Part shown: positions 34,456 to 46,300 of the stretch, piece after piece | Layout: each line of letters starts with the position of its first letter | How positions within the stretch are numbered: position 1 is the first letter of the stretch | Origin: Posidonia oceanica | Lineage: Eukaryota > Streptophyta > Magnoliopsida > Alismatales > Posidoniaceae | NCBI GenBank assembly: GCA_037176725.1 | Contig: JAZBRS010000057.1 | Span: 85,209,501 to 85,273,500, forward strand | Reading direction: 5' to 3' | Length of the DNA stretch: 64,000 nucleotides | Translations under genes and position numbers: made by a program | Notes under the pieces: model-generated | The model's input: the letters and a program-made list of their open reading frames with translations, nothing else | The model's database searches: none | Told to the model about the DNA's origin: nothing

Positions 34456-36728
34456 GGGGTAGCAGGCCCAGAAGGAAAGACAGAATGGATGCCCGAGGTT
34501 CCAGCCCCTGCCGAATAAGTGTGCTCCGGTAGGGGTTGGTGGATGATGCCAGAATGAGGGGGAACAGCTGAATGTGCAGATGCATGAGTGTGTGCTTGAG
34601 TGGATGCCTCGTGCGTGTCAATCACAATCGTTCCCGATTCGATCAGGTCCTGAATTGCGTTCCGCAGGGAGTAGCAATTGTCCGTCGAATGCCCGACGCT
34701 TCGATGGAAATTGCAGAAGAGGTTTGCCCTAAACCAATGCGGCAGAGGACTTGGCGGCGGACGAACATTCGGGAACTTCAGGAGCGATGCAACCTTCGAC
34801 AAGATGACCGTGAGCGGTTCCACCAGTGGGGCGAATTTCCGCTTCTCAATGGGTGGCCTTCTTTGCCTCTGGTATGAGCCTTGCTGAACCGGTGCGGCAG
34901 GATAGACCGGTCTAGCGGTGGTTGTGATCTGTGGTGTGGGTGGATTCCTAGGTGCAGGAGCGTACACCATCTGAGCTGGGGCAGGCCGGGATGGCAAGCG
35001 AACAGGCACAGCAGGGGAGTCGACGAATGCAACAGCGGTTTTCGGCGAGTCTTTCCTCTTCGGGCGGTTGTTGTTGTTGCTGCCGCTGTTGTTGTTGGAG
35101 GTGCTGCTGTTGGCACTGTTACTACTGATCGCGGCCTGCTTAGCGAACGCAGAGAGGGCCGGGAAGTTGCCACTCCGCAAAGAACTCTCCACGCGCGCTC
35201 CAGCTCTGATGAGTGCTGCAAAAGTAGTGACTGGTTGGATGCTAAGCAGAGCTCCGAGAGATGACTGCGCCCCTTTGATAACGATCTCGATAGACTCCTC
35301 GTCAGAGGGTCTATCTCGAACCTGAGAGGCAAGGGCGCGCCAGCGGCCGACGTACTCCCCGAACGGCTCGCTGGAATTCTGCTTGATTGCGATCAAGTCC
35401 GCCCGCTTTGGGACTAGATCGAGGTTGAAGGAGTACTGTTCCAAGAACGCCTAACTGAGGACGTTCCAAGTCTTGATGGCTGACATATCAAGCGATGTGA
35501 ACCACTTGAGTGCCGGCCCGGTCAAACTCTTCTGGAACAGGCGGATCAGCAACCTCTTGTCAGCCTGAAGCTGAGCGAGATCACCGCAATACGCCTTCAG
35601 GTGTGCTACGGGGTAGCCCCTACCATTATACTTCTCGAAGTCCGGGATTTTGAACTTCGGAGGGAGTACCGCCTCTGGAAAGCAGCAGAGGTCCCAGAAT
35701 TGGTAGGTCTGGTGCTCAGTACCCTGCACTAGTCGTAGTGCCTTCTCCAAGACGTCCATCCGGTTGTTGATGGGGTCTGGATTTGCTGCCACAGGAGAGG
35801 GGTCAGCTGGGGTATTGAGCACATACGCCGAATGGGTCGCACCTAAGTGCTCCTCCGGATCTACCATAGCGTCGCCTGGTGGAGCAACGGGATGGCCGAC
35901 GTATCCGTGCTGGGGGACTGTGTATGCAGGAGTGTATGCAGGATGCTGGACCTGATGCAAAGGAGGAGAGTAGATGCCATGCTGTGCTGTGATAGGGGTA
36001 GGATGACGGAGCACTAGTTGCTGTACAGGCGGGGTGCCAGACAGCGAGCCAGTGAGGTACTGGGCTCCAGCCGGTCCAAAGGACTGACCACCAGGGGGAA
36101 GAGGAGCATGCTGTGCTAAGTGTTGTGTAGCAGGAGGCGGTAAACGGGCCCCCATCGTCGGAACCGTGAGCAGTTGAGACGATGGTCGAGGCGGAGGTGT
36201 AGAGGTTGATGCATGAAATGCAGGAAATGGCCTCAGAGGAACCTCAGGAACGACAGGAATAGAGGAAGGACGAACTGATAGAGCCATGCCCTGCAGTCTC
36301 TGGGCAAGCTCCATCAGGTGCTGGTACTGCGCCTCGGGCGTCTCAGCAGCGGGAACACTGAAGTGCAGTGCCGGCAGAGGTTGAGAAGCAAGTGGCACGG
36401 ACACAGACTGTTCGGGAGGAAAGGGTCTTACAGTAAAGGTCGCAGCAGCGGTAGAAGGGATGTCGAAAGCGACGTATCCCTGGGATGGAGGGGGCAGTGG
36501 CGTCTCCGAAACGCGAGTAACGGTCGTCAAGATAGACTCGGCGACCGGATCCGGAGGAAGAGATGCTTGCCACTATCCCGGGACGTACTGAGAACCTAGA
36601 GACGTCAGGGGAGGAAACCCTGGCGTCGGAGGAGGAACAAGGGGGACAGAAGGAGCAACCGGAGGGGCCGGAACGGAAACACCCTCCGTGACAGGAGTGA
36701 AGGAAGGCTCACTAACGTACTGGGCCAT
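34449..36728 (-). pseudogene. gag of the Tat/Ogre-like element (two in-frame TAG)
   Basis: From ATG at 36728 (MAQYVSEPSF) one frame runs to 34449, broken only by TAG at 36573-36575 and 35451-35453. The N-terminal third is proline-rich and probably disordered. The capsid domain follows (PKFKIPDFEKYNG, HLKAYCGDLAQLQ, LTGPALKWFTSL, PFGEYVGRWRALASQV). Near the end is a zinc-knuckle-like motif, CNFHRSVGHSTDNC, in the C-x2-H style usual for Tat gag. Asparagine and serine runs lie between. An ATG-less frame extends a few codons further upstream. The capsid assembles particles around element RNA. Confidence 0.87.
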
Positions 36729-38179
36729 TGCTGACCTAGAGCGCGTGAGAACAGGGCTGCGACGAGTGGGCAAACGGCGATTCCTAATAAGAGCTATCGT
36801 CGCAAAGGCGGATAGCTCAGAAAGGGAATGGTCGCGAACAAGGTCGCAACAGGGGTGTCAGAAAGAGTCGGCACTCAAGCTCCAGCAAGGGAAACTCGCT
36901 TACCGATCACTGCTAACACAACAGAAGGAAATTAGGGTTAGAAACTGAAAGACAGATGCAAATGAGTTAAGTTAGATGGCATGAATGATATGTATGCTTT
37001 CTAGTATGCCCCCCTCAACTTATCTAGTATTTCTTAGCAGGTGATCTACTTCGGGTATCCCTGGGTGTACGGGTCACCAACTCAGGTCAGAAAAGTGGGA
37101 TCCCTGCCTAACTCCTGGCCTAGAGCTCAGGTAATGACAGGGTGGTGCGTTGGTGGCCTCTACCCCACCGAGGCGTGGGTGGTACCCTCTACTAACACCG
37201 ACACGACCCCTGAACAAAAGGGGGGACAGACCGACTGACTTGCGCCATGCCCAAAGTAGTGGAACAAGAGGTCGGGCCTATCCTTCGCAAACTAATAGGT
37301 GGACTCAGATGAGAAGATGCATGCCCTATATGATGCTTATGCAAATGATTAAAGTCTTTTATCTTGCGTGTTTTATTAACCCAAGGGGGTGAAGGATTGT
37401 TTGAAGTCTCTAGTTGCTCCTAGAAGTTCTTTTTACTTGCTGTTTTTAGTTAACCATGGGGAGAGCAAACAAGTCTCTACTATCCTAGGCATGGCATGTG
37501 CGAAAGCGAAGGAAATCAGTCAAACATGGCAAGCAAACAACATACAACACAGCAAAAGGCAAGTGTATGGCATGTGCTAGTGTTTGTGAGCGTAATGGTG
37601 AAGAAAAACATTCGTCAAGTCAAAAGGCATGTATGCAAGGCATGTGCGTGCGTAGTGACATAGCAAAGGTGTAAAAGAAGCATTCAACATTCAAAAAGCA
37701 TGTATTGTTGCCAAACAAGTATGTAGACATGCAATGTGCGAGAATTAAAGCAATAACAAGCAAGGAAGGCAAAAAAGATAAAGACAAGTAAGCTGTAAAG
37801 GGAGTAAGAGCAGAAGCAAGACAATAAATAAATAAACAAGCATAGAAGCAAAGCCAAGCAAAAGAGAGCGCAAACCGAGGCGAAAGAGGTGCAAAACCTA
37901 AACAAAGTAGCCACGAAGCGACTTGCTAGGTGTTTGCACAGAAAAGCGAGCAAAACAGGGAAAGAAGGCACAAAAAGCAGGCAAAGCTGCAAAGCAGGAG
38001 AGCAAAAAGCCAGGAACGAAAGCCGGAGTCTGCCAAGTCCCCAGCAGAGTTGCCACTGTGCGACTCGCTGGGAGCCGACACAGGCAGACAAGCAAACAGA
38101 CAAGGCAGACAAAGGCACAAGGGCAAACAAAGATGCAAAGCAAGCGAGCAAAAGCAAAGGCGAAAGCCGGAGTCTGCTA
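36729..38179 (-). other. 5' leader of the Tat/Ogre-like element
   Basis: This is about 1.45 kb of untranslated sequence between primer binding site and gag. Bases 37860-38179 are rich in GCAAAG/GCAAAC words. A second copy of the primer-binding-site neighbourhood occurs at about 38029-38063. I see no upstream ORF of the kind described for some Ogre elements; hydrophobic frames here come from the repetitive composition. Confidence 0.6.
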
Positions 38180-38197
38180 TCCCCAACAGAGTCGCCA
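38180..38197 (-). other. Primer binding site of the Tat/Ogre-like element
   Basis: In element sense TGGCGACTCTGTTGGGGA starts one base after the 5' LTR end. Its form fits the tRNA-Arg-type sites described for Tat/Ogre elements; I have not checked it against a tRNA set. Confidence 0.8.
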
Positions 38198-38198
38198 C

Positions 38199-41100
38199 TG
38201 TAGTAATCCCAATCGGAATCAGGCTTACTATTAGCGGCGATTGATCCGAGGAAGAGGCTCAACTCGAAAACACTTAAAATCGAGGAGAAAAAGGAAGATA
38301 AGACAAATCAGAGTCGCCACTATGTCTATTAACGGGAGACAAGGAAAATCGAGGGAAATATGCAAATTAACGCGCAAAACCAAGCAAGAAATGCAAAGCA
38401 AAGCAATGCAAGGGAAAACGAATGCAAATGAATGCAAATGAGATGACTCTAGCCTAGGATAAGGGCAATATGGTCATTGCGGGCCAAAAGACTGAGCAAG
38501 GACTCCTGTTACGCGCGGGGAAGGTGTTAGGCACCCCCGACACGCCCGAGAATCGGTCTTTCTAGGCTTACACTCGCATACGCAGGGAAATGCAGATCTG
38601 AATGCCTATGCGCCTATAAATGCCTAAATGAATGCTCAAGGTGTGCTCTAAGTGGAAGGATGCAAAGCAAGTAAGTAAACGTGCTGTCTAAGTGCTCAGC
38701 TACGCTGTCTGTGTTCCGAATCGGGCGAAACCCAGCTCGTGAGAACTCCAGGCAGTAAGCATCACAACCCTATATGCGAATGCAGGCGATAAAGCAAAAC
38801 AACGGTAAAACCATGCAATGCGATCGACACGCAAGAGAAAACGGCGTAAAACACGCAAAACGAGGCAAGAAACAAGAACGACACGCAAAATAGAGCAAAA
38901 AGACAAGATCGGCACGCAAAAAGAGCGAGAAAGCAAGGCGGCATGCAAAACGGTGCAAGAAAACAAGACGAGGCGGGCACGCAAAATGGTGCCAAAACGA
39001 AAGCGAGCGCGCAAAACAACGCAAAAGCAAAGCAGGCACGCAAAACGGTGCCAAAGACGAGAGCAGGCACGCAAAACGATGCCAAAAGCGGAGAGGGCAC
39101 GCAAAACGGTGCCAAAAACGGAGAGGGCACGCAAAACGGTGCCAAAAACGAAGCGGGCATGCAAAACGGTGCCAAAAACAGAGCGGGCACACAAAACGGT
39201 GCCAAAAACAGAGTGGGCACGCAAAATGGTGCCAAAAGCAGAGCGGACACGCAAAACGGTGCCAAAAGCAGCGAGATAAAACCTCGGAAAAGCCGTGCGA
39301 ATGCAAATGCAGGGAAAAGATCAGAAGAAGCTAAAGGAGAGGTAAAACAGCGCGTGTGTGAGAACAGACGCTGTTTAGGGCCACACAGAGTAGGTGTGAA
39401 GACCTACAAAGGGGAGAAGTGAGCAAATGGAGGGATTACCACTTTTTGGTGACCGTTTCCCACTAAACCGCCCCACGATGTGTCTCGCACGCTGCCCAAA
39501 GCTCGCGGCGCGATCGGATCGTGGAAAAGGGGGAAGAAGGTCGCAATAAGTGGTGAATCCACGGGAAACACAACACAAAACCCTTGGGGAAACGCGAAAC
39601 GGGGATCGGAATTGATAGACAAGAGGAGGAAGTCCTATTCTACATGCTCAAAGAGATAGAAAGCGAAAACGAGGCAAACAGTGCAAATGGCATGCAAATG
39701 AATGCGATGCAGGAGTTCAAGAGAACATACCTGGAAATCCTAGGGCCTGATCTGAAATCTGCTTGGTCCATGCTGAAGAACGCTTCGCTGCGGTCGTCTG
39801 GGTAGCTTATTTGAGAAGATCCAACGGTCGGCTTGGAAGATATCGCAGCCTCAAGGCAGGAGGGCCAGAACAGGGGAGAAGAACAGATCTAAGTGTTCAG
39901 GAGGTCCTAGGGGTGTGCAAATGGGTCCTCCCAGGTGAATGGGAGCTAAGGGGGCTTTAGTGTGTGCAAGAGATGCTAAGTGCAAGACTAAATGAATGCA
40001 AATGCGTGCAAGAGGCAAGGAAAGACAAGAAGGATGATCTTCAGAAAAACAGGAGTTTAAATGCTATTTAAAAAAGAAAAGGGGTTTAAATGCAAAGTTT
40101 TGAAAAGGATTGGGGCTTTCAGGCAGGGATTTTGAAAAAGAAAGAGTCTGGGGGCAATTTTGCAAAGGATAGGTTAAAAATGCAATATTTAAAGGTGGGT
40201 ATGCATCAGGGGAGGGTTTGAAAGCAAATGGCAAGAGGAATGCAATTTTTAAAAACATCAGGGGCTAAAATGTAATTTTTCCAGAAAACAGGGTTCTGGG
40301 GGGTCCGGGAATGCAAGTGGAGGGCCTACATGCAATTTTGCAAACATGGGAGCTAAAATGCGATTTTAAGGGCAAAACAGGCATTTTACATGATTTTATA
40401 ATGATGCAAAGGACCTATGTGTCATTTTGAAATCATGCAAGGTCAAAAATGCAATTTTATATGCAAAATATGCTCTGAAATCATGGTCTGTGGACTGACA
40501 TGCAATTTTTGAAAGATGCAGGGGGGAAAATGCAATGTAATAAGCTAAAATGCATGCAAAATGACTACTGTGCATTTAAATGGACTTACATGCAAAAATG
40601 AGAAAACAGAAGGTAAAATATGCAATGCAGCATGCAAAATACGAAAATAAACCCTAAGTTCTACAGTGCAGTGGACTACGATGCAAAAATGACAAAAAAC
40701 AGGGATCTGGGATGCAATATGATATGGCAAAGTTCATGCATTTAAATTAAATACTCTACTACAGGACCTATATGCAAAAATGAGAAAACAGGAGGTAAAA
40801 TATGCAATGCATCAACCAGAAATTAAAATCAGAACCTAAGTTACTACAGTGCATGGGATGTAAATGCAAAAACAGTAAAGCACAGGGATACAGAATGCAA
40901 TATAATATGGTAAACTTGATGCATTTAAATTAAATGATCTACTGCAGGACCGGAATGCAATAATGGAAAATAGAAGGGCTAAAACACAAATATTTATAAC
41001 TAAACAGCACAGTAAATGGACTGGAATGTAAATACAGAAAAACAGAAACATTTAGAGCAATTTTGCATGATTTTAAATTGAAAACAAAGCAGATTAAATG

Positions 41101-44100
41101 ATGGAAGGACTGAAACGCAAAAAAAACAGAACTTAGGCTAAACATGCAATATCTACTTAAAAACCATATAAACACAAAAATAAGGCTACAGTGATTGCCG
41201 GCGGAGACGAGCACTGTAGCAGTGAGCTACCAGAGCTCACGACCGCTGGCACAGGGAGGCTGAGGGCGAGCTGATCGGCGGAGGCGGTGCTCCCGGAGCT
41301 GACAGGAGGCAGGGCGGCGATCGGCGGAGGGCGACAGGGCCTGGAACACGCCGGAGCGCTCGCCGGAGGTCTACAGGACTTCTGGAGCTTGGTCCGGCCG
41401 TTCGACGCAGCGAAGCTGCATTCTGAAGACCGAAGGAGCCTCCTGATGTCCGTGCGGAGCCGAGGGGATCGCCGGGGTCGAATTCCACTGGCTGGAGCGT
41501 CGTGACGTTCGGAGAACGTCGCCGGAGAAGATGATCTGACCGGAGAGCAGCATCGGAGCAGGAGGACCGGAGATGCTATTCTAAGGGGCGGATAAGCAAC
41601 AGGGCAAGGAAAGGAGGCTAAGGGAAGTGGAAGCTACCTTTTTCCGCGTCTGAGGTGTCCTCCCGACGTCAGTGGTTCCAGAGGCTGCTGGCGGAGGTCG
41701 TCCGGTCGCTGCGGTAGCTGTCGGCTGCTCGCGAGGGTTGGAGCTGCTTCAGAATGTTCTTCCGGTGCTTCCCAGACGTCCGGACGCGAGCTTCGGAGCT
41801 CGGAGAAGAATCTGGCACTTTTGGGTTCTCAGAAAGGAAGCAGAGGTGGGGGGAGGCTGTTGCTACTCGTCGGACTGGATGGAGCCCTCCGGGAAGTTGC
41901 TGGGAGTTCGGGGAGTGGATCTGGATGGCTGAATTGGTTTTCTGGAGAGTGTGGAGGGAGTTTGCAGGTTGGGTCGGTTTCTGGTCAGTGGAGAAGATAG
42001 GTGTTTGTAGTGTTGTTCTCAGTCTGTGGTGGGTGGCTGGGCTGGAGGTCTGGTGTTTTGAGAAGGTGGATGCTTGGTGAATCTCTGGGTGGAGTTTGGC
42101 AGGCAGTAGTGGACTGGAGTGGAGGCAATTGTGAAAGGAGTTAGGTTGGGTTCTGTTGGTTTTCTGCGGGTGATCTGAAGGTGCTTTATGTGGTGGAAAG
42201 GTTGGGAAATGCTGAAGGAAGATGGCTGGTTGCTGGGTGAGTTTGGAGGAGCAATTGGGAGAAGAATGGAGGCTGTGAAGGTTGCTGGATTTTAGGAAAA
42301 GAAGGAGAAGGATCTGCTGTGGATTTCAGAAGGGAAATGAGAGTGATTGGGTGAGGAATGCTCTGGAATCGGTGGTCTCTCTCCGGGAAGCCAAAGAACT
42401 CCCTCAGACACTCTCTTCTTGCTCTCTCTTTTCTGGAATTGGAAGGTGAAGAGGAGCAGAATGGAGGTCGCTCAGGCGGAAGAAAATGCAATGGAATTCT
42501 ACTCTCTGGTTCGCTCTCTCTCAGGACGACGCAAAAGCCCTGAAGGAGGAAGAAGGAGGAGCGGTTTTGTTCGAGCGGAAGCACTCGAATGCCACCGCAG
42601 GAGGCTGGCTTGGGAAGGTAAGTTTTGCAGGAGATGGGCGGCAACGGCAGGGCTGCTGGCAGCTGTGGCACAGAGCAATAGGCTGGCGAGAGGCACGAGC
42701 TAGGGGGCTGATGTGCCGAAAGGTGGAGCGAGGGCAGAGGAAGGGCTGCAACGGGCGGCCGGCTGTGAGAGAGCGTGAGAGCAGAGGAAACGAGGACTGA
42801 AAATGGCAGACGGCCGCAGCAGAAGAGGAGGTACTGTGCGGAGGGAAGGAGGAAGAAGAGAACTGCGCCGTTGGCTGGGCCGCGAATTTGAAAAAAAGAA
42901 AGAAAAAAAGAAAAGAAGGAGAGGAGCGGGCTGAAGGGCCCAGCAGAGAAAAATGGAAAGAAAATTGAGAAGAAAGAAAGAAAGAGAGGGAAAAGAGGAG
43001 AAATAAAATTAGAAAAATAAATTAAAAATAAGTAGAAATGTTAGGGTGCTTGTGTTGTGAGTTAGGATTTTAATTAGATTTTTTAATGACTGTTTTGGGT
43101 TAATTAGTTTGTTTTGGGCTTGATTAGGGTTTTAGGGTTTTGTTTTGTTCTTAATTTGTCTTCCACTTGATTAAATGTTTGTTAAATCTTTTAAATTGTT
43201 TTTTTTTTAATTGTGTTTTTCTTGTTAAGCATTTTAGGATGTTAATTAGGATTTTTAGGATTTATTTTTATATTAATTAGGATGGGTTTTGGGTTTCTCA
43301 GTTTTAGTCTTTTAGGTTTTCTCTTTCTTAAGTCTTTTGAATTAGGTTTTTTTATTTTTATTTGTTGATTTTTCTTGATGTTTTTTAATTGGGTTTCTCT
43401 TGTTTGATTAAGTTTTGTTAAATCTTTTTAATGTGTTTCTCATTTTCTTTTTAATTAAGTCCTTAGGTTGTTTTTCTTATGTTTGTTAGGTTAAGTCTTT
43501 TTCCTTCACTAATTGCTCATCTTAGTGTTTTTAATTGTTTTACTCCTTTTTAGGGTTTGTTTTTTAATTCTTTTGATAGGGTTTTCACTTTTGGTGGGTT
43601 TTGATTTTATTTCAGTTTTTTCTTTGATTTTACAGTATTTTCTTTTAGTTTGTTTTGCATTTTTTAGTTTGTATGTTTGATTTTCTTTTTAGCTTGATTT
43701 AGTTAATTTTAAGTTTTTAATTGTTTGTTTAATGTTTTTTAATTATTTTTCTTAGAGTTCTGGTTTTTTTCCCTTATGTTTTAGAGTTTTACAGATTTTT
43801 AGGGCTTTTTATGGATTTTAGCAAAAGAAAGAAAAGGAAAAGAGGAGGAAGGAAATGGAAAAAGGGAGAAATAAAAGGGAAAGAGATGAGTTGGAGGAAA
43901 ATGATTTTTTAAAATTCAGGGAAAATATTAAAAATAAAATAAAAATAGGAATAAGATAGAGAAAGGGTAGAAGCACAAAGGGGGCCCACAACCAGGCAAG
44001 AAAAAGAACAAGAGGGTGATGAAAGGAGAGATGATAACCAGGAGAGAGAGAGGAGAGAGAAAACGATAATCCCGGAGAGAGAAAACGATAATTCAAGCAA

Positions 44101-44503
44101 ATGGAAGGCTTAGGAGTCTTGGAATGGGATGAAAATTGGGGAGTGGGTAGTCTAGGGTTTGAGGTGCTGGGTCTGAGGTTTTGGTTTGATTCTAAGAAGA
44201 TTTTGGAGGGGTTTTAAGGTGTAGAAAAAGGGGAGTTTTACCTAGGTTTTCTAGGGTTTTTGGGAATGGTCTAGGTTTGAGATTTCTAAGTTCTTGGGTA
44301 GGTTTGCTAAGTGGGTGTTGGTTGGTTTTCCTATGGATTTTGGTCAGGTTTTGAGCTTGAGAAGAGGGGTAAAGGCTTAGGTCAAGTTTGGCTAGTTTTG
44401 AAGGGTAAAGAAGAGGGTTAGGGTTTGGTTTGGTTTAGGTTTGAGTCCAGCAATCACTAGAAGGTCCCAAATGGTCCAAGCCTGCCAAGATGCGGTGTCA
44501 ACA
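38199..44503 (-). repeat. 5' LTR of the large Tat/Ogre-like element
   Basis: This is the partner of 16628-22931, 6305 bp against 6304 bp, with the same internal order including the 30-bp array (38972-39276). Differences are mostly single C/T or G/A changes plus a few small indels. One example is the G-run at 20274 in the 3' LTR against 41846 here. Long stretches, such as 39420-40260 against 17849-18690, look almost identical. Confidence 0.93.
38972..39276 (-). repeat. 30-bp tandem repeat in the 5' LTR
   Basis: This is the counterpart of 17401-17705 with the same copy number and variant order. The GC-rich unit carries GGTGCC and GGGCAC, which can pair weakly. Confidence 0.9.
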
Positions 44504-46208
44504 ACACCTTACATTCTAGACAGAGAACTTCCTCACTCAATTATGCATCAAAATCGATCGAACGTAAGTGTAAACACGTCAATAAAGCATAAGGGATTAT
44601 CAGAGACCAAAACCGAACGATCAAAACAAGACGAGGATGCTTGGATCGATCTCCCCACCTCCATGGCACGTCGCCGGAAAGGAATGGGTTCGCCGGCCAT
44701 GGTAAGGGCCGGGAACCCATGAAACACGGTTGTGGCTTACTGTGGAGGAAGGGGGTGGTCTAGAGGACAGTATGGATGCAATGCAAGGCAAGAAACCACA
44801 AATGCAAGTGTTCCTCCTCCATCCTCACCATGCTCACAGAGCTCGCTGCATGCTCGACGGCCATGGGTCGGGATGCAAGCTACAAGCTCTATCTCCGTTG
44901 GAGTGACACAAGGAGGATACGGGAGAGGGATGCACATGCCTAGATGGCCCTCACCACGTGCTCAACGGTGTTGGCCTCACATGGATGGTGAAACCATCAC
45001 CGGAAAATCGGGGCGATGAAGTAAACATAAAAAACGGACGAATGTAGGCCAAAACGCAAGCAAAACACAATGAAGAAGCGTCACTGAGCAAGAAGGGAAG
45101 ACAACTATGCTACGTGGATGGAGACTTACCTACGTCGATGCGCTGTTGTCTCTCCCGACGTCGGCGGTCCACTCCAGGTTGTCGATGCTCGGGCGGTGAT
45201 GGCGGGGGCATTGCGGTTCGACTCAGGCGAGGATGAGGCTCAAGGGTGCTCGAGCTTGGTGGTTTGATGTCTGGTTTGAGGTAGGAGGCAATGTAGGGGC
45301 TGTTTGTGGCTTTTGGGTGGCCAAAGATAGTAGTGTGTGGCCATGGGTACTCAGTGGTGGAAAGGGAATGGCCGGCAAGGTGGGCTGCTGGGAGAATGGC
45401 CGAGAGTGGAGGGAGCAACCGGAGAGAATGGGCAGTGGGTACGGTGATAGGAAGGTTATGTGGTGGTTGTGCAGTGGCTTGAGAGGCTTCTCGACGACAC
45501 TGGTGGTGGGTGTTCGAGGTTTTTTTTTTCTCCGGTGGGCTTTTGGAGGCAATGCTCGAGAAATGCTGGGAGGAGCCGAGAGGCTTGGACGTCAGCAATG
45601 GGTAGTGTTTTATAGGGAGTTTGCATGCAGGTGGTGCATTGATTCATAACAGAATTCAAATGAGTGGCTGGGATGGAAGTTAAGTGGATTGGATGGGGAT
45701 TCAATGTGGATGAGGGGTACAATGGTCAAGACACGTCGAGGGACACGCTTAGATCCATGCGAGCCAATAGGAAGCAAGGAATCGATGGTCTAAAAGTGAA
45801 TGGACCACTTAATCCTTTGCAACAACAGCTACTGACTCAGGGCACTGCGTCAGGAATCCGCATCGGCATTCCACGGCAACAAACCGTGCCACTGATCTGC
45901 GCCAGCTATGCGTGGTGGTAAACCACACTAGCTTTCCGTGGCTAGCCCATTGCTAGAACTGTTGCATGGATTTTGGGCCTATTTCTTGAGTGCTAGACCA
46001 CCAATGGGCTTTGGGCTTGTGATTCTGGATGGTTTGGGTTGGTTTGTGGTGTTGGGGTAGGTTTGTGGTCTTGTGCTAGGTTTGTGATATTGGTGTGGGA
46101 TTTTGGGTTGGTTTATGGGAAAGTGGTTGGGTAAAGCCTCGTCGCAGTCTAGAGCAAGCTCTTTCGGAGGATTCCGCAAACAAGTGGCGTCAAATCGGGG
46201 TGTCTACA
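44504..46208 (-). repeat. Solo LTR of a Tat-like family, part 2 (5' portion in element sense)
   Basis: In element sense it starts TGTAGACACCCCGATTTGAC at 46208 and runs down to the insertion site of the large element. It opens with a CCCAAACC/ACCACAAACC-rich part like the outer LTR at 11145. It continues through GC-rich sequence around 44640-45250 that recalls 12300-12680 in the outer LTR. Bases 44504-44508 are the ACACC duplication. No second LTR, polypurine tract or primer binding site adjoins it, which fits a solo LTR made by recombination. Confidence 0.75.
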
Positions 46209-46300
46209 ATTATTATTAGCAATTACCACAAGTATCATGGTAGCAGCAAAAATTTGAATCATCCATTCAACAAAATAAGCAACACCTATGTCAATTGACC

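Larger units (their letters stand above)
16628..44503 (-). mobile_element. 27.9-kb Tat/Ogre-like Ty3/Gypsy retrotransposon with 6.3-kb LTRs
   Basis: Two direct LTRs of 6304 and 6305 bp bound the element, with a perfect ACACC duplication (16623-16627 and 44504-44508). In element sense (minus strand) the order is 5' LTR, primer binding site, leader, gag, protease, RT, RNase H, a second archaeal-type RNase H, integrase, spacer, plant-mobile-domain-like ORF, two tandem-repeat arrays, polypurine tract and 3' LTR. The dual RNase H, absence of a chromodomain, extra ORF and repeat-bearing 3' UTR are hallmarks of the Tat lineage, and the size is at the upper end for Ogre-like members. The LTRs are very similar (a few per cent difference in the worst stretches I compared), so insertion is fairly recent. 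The coding region nonetheless has at least nine nonsense codons and several frameshifts. Confidence 0.93.

Noticed and set aside
37684..38262. A 192-codon hydrophobic frame spanning leader, primer binding site and LTR end of the large element
   Set aside because: It crosses the LTR boundary and reflects GCAAAG-type repeats; no gene of this kind precedes gag in related elements, so it was not called.
45110..45649. Proline/histidine-rich and tryptophan/glycine-rich frames on opposite strands
   Set aside because: They lie inside the solo LTR and have no conserved motif.
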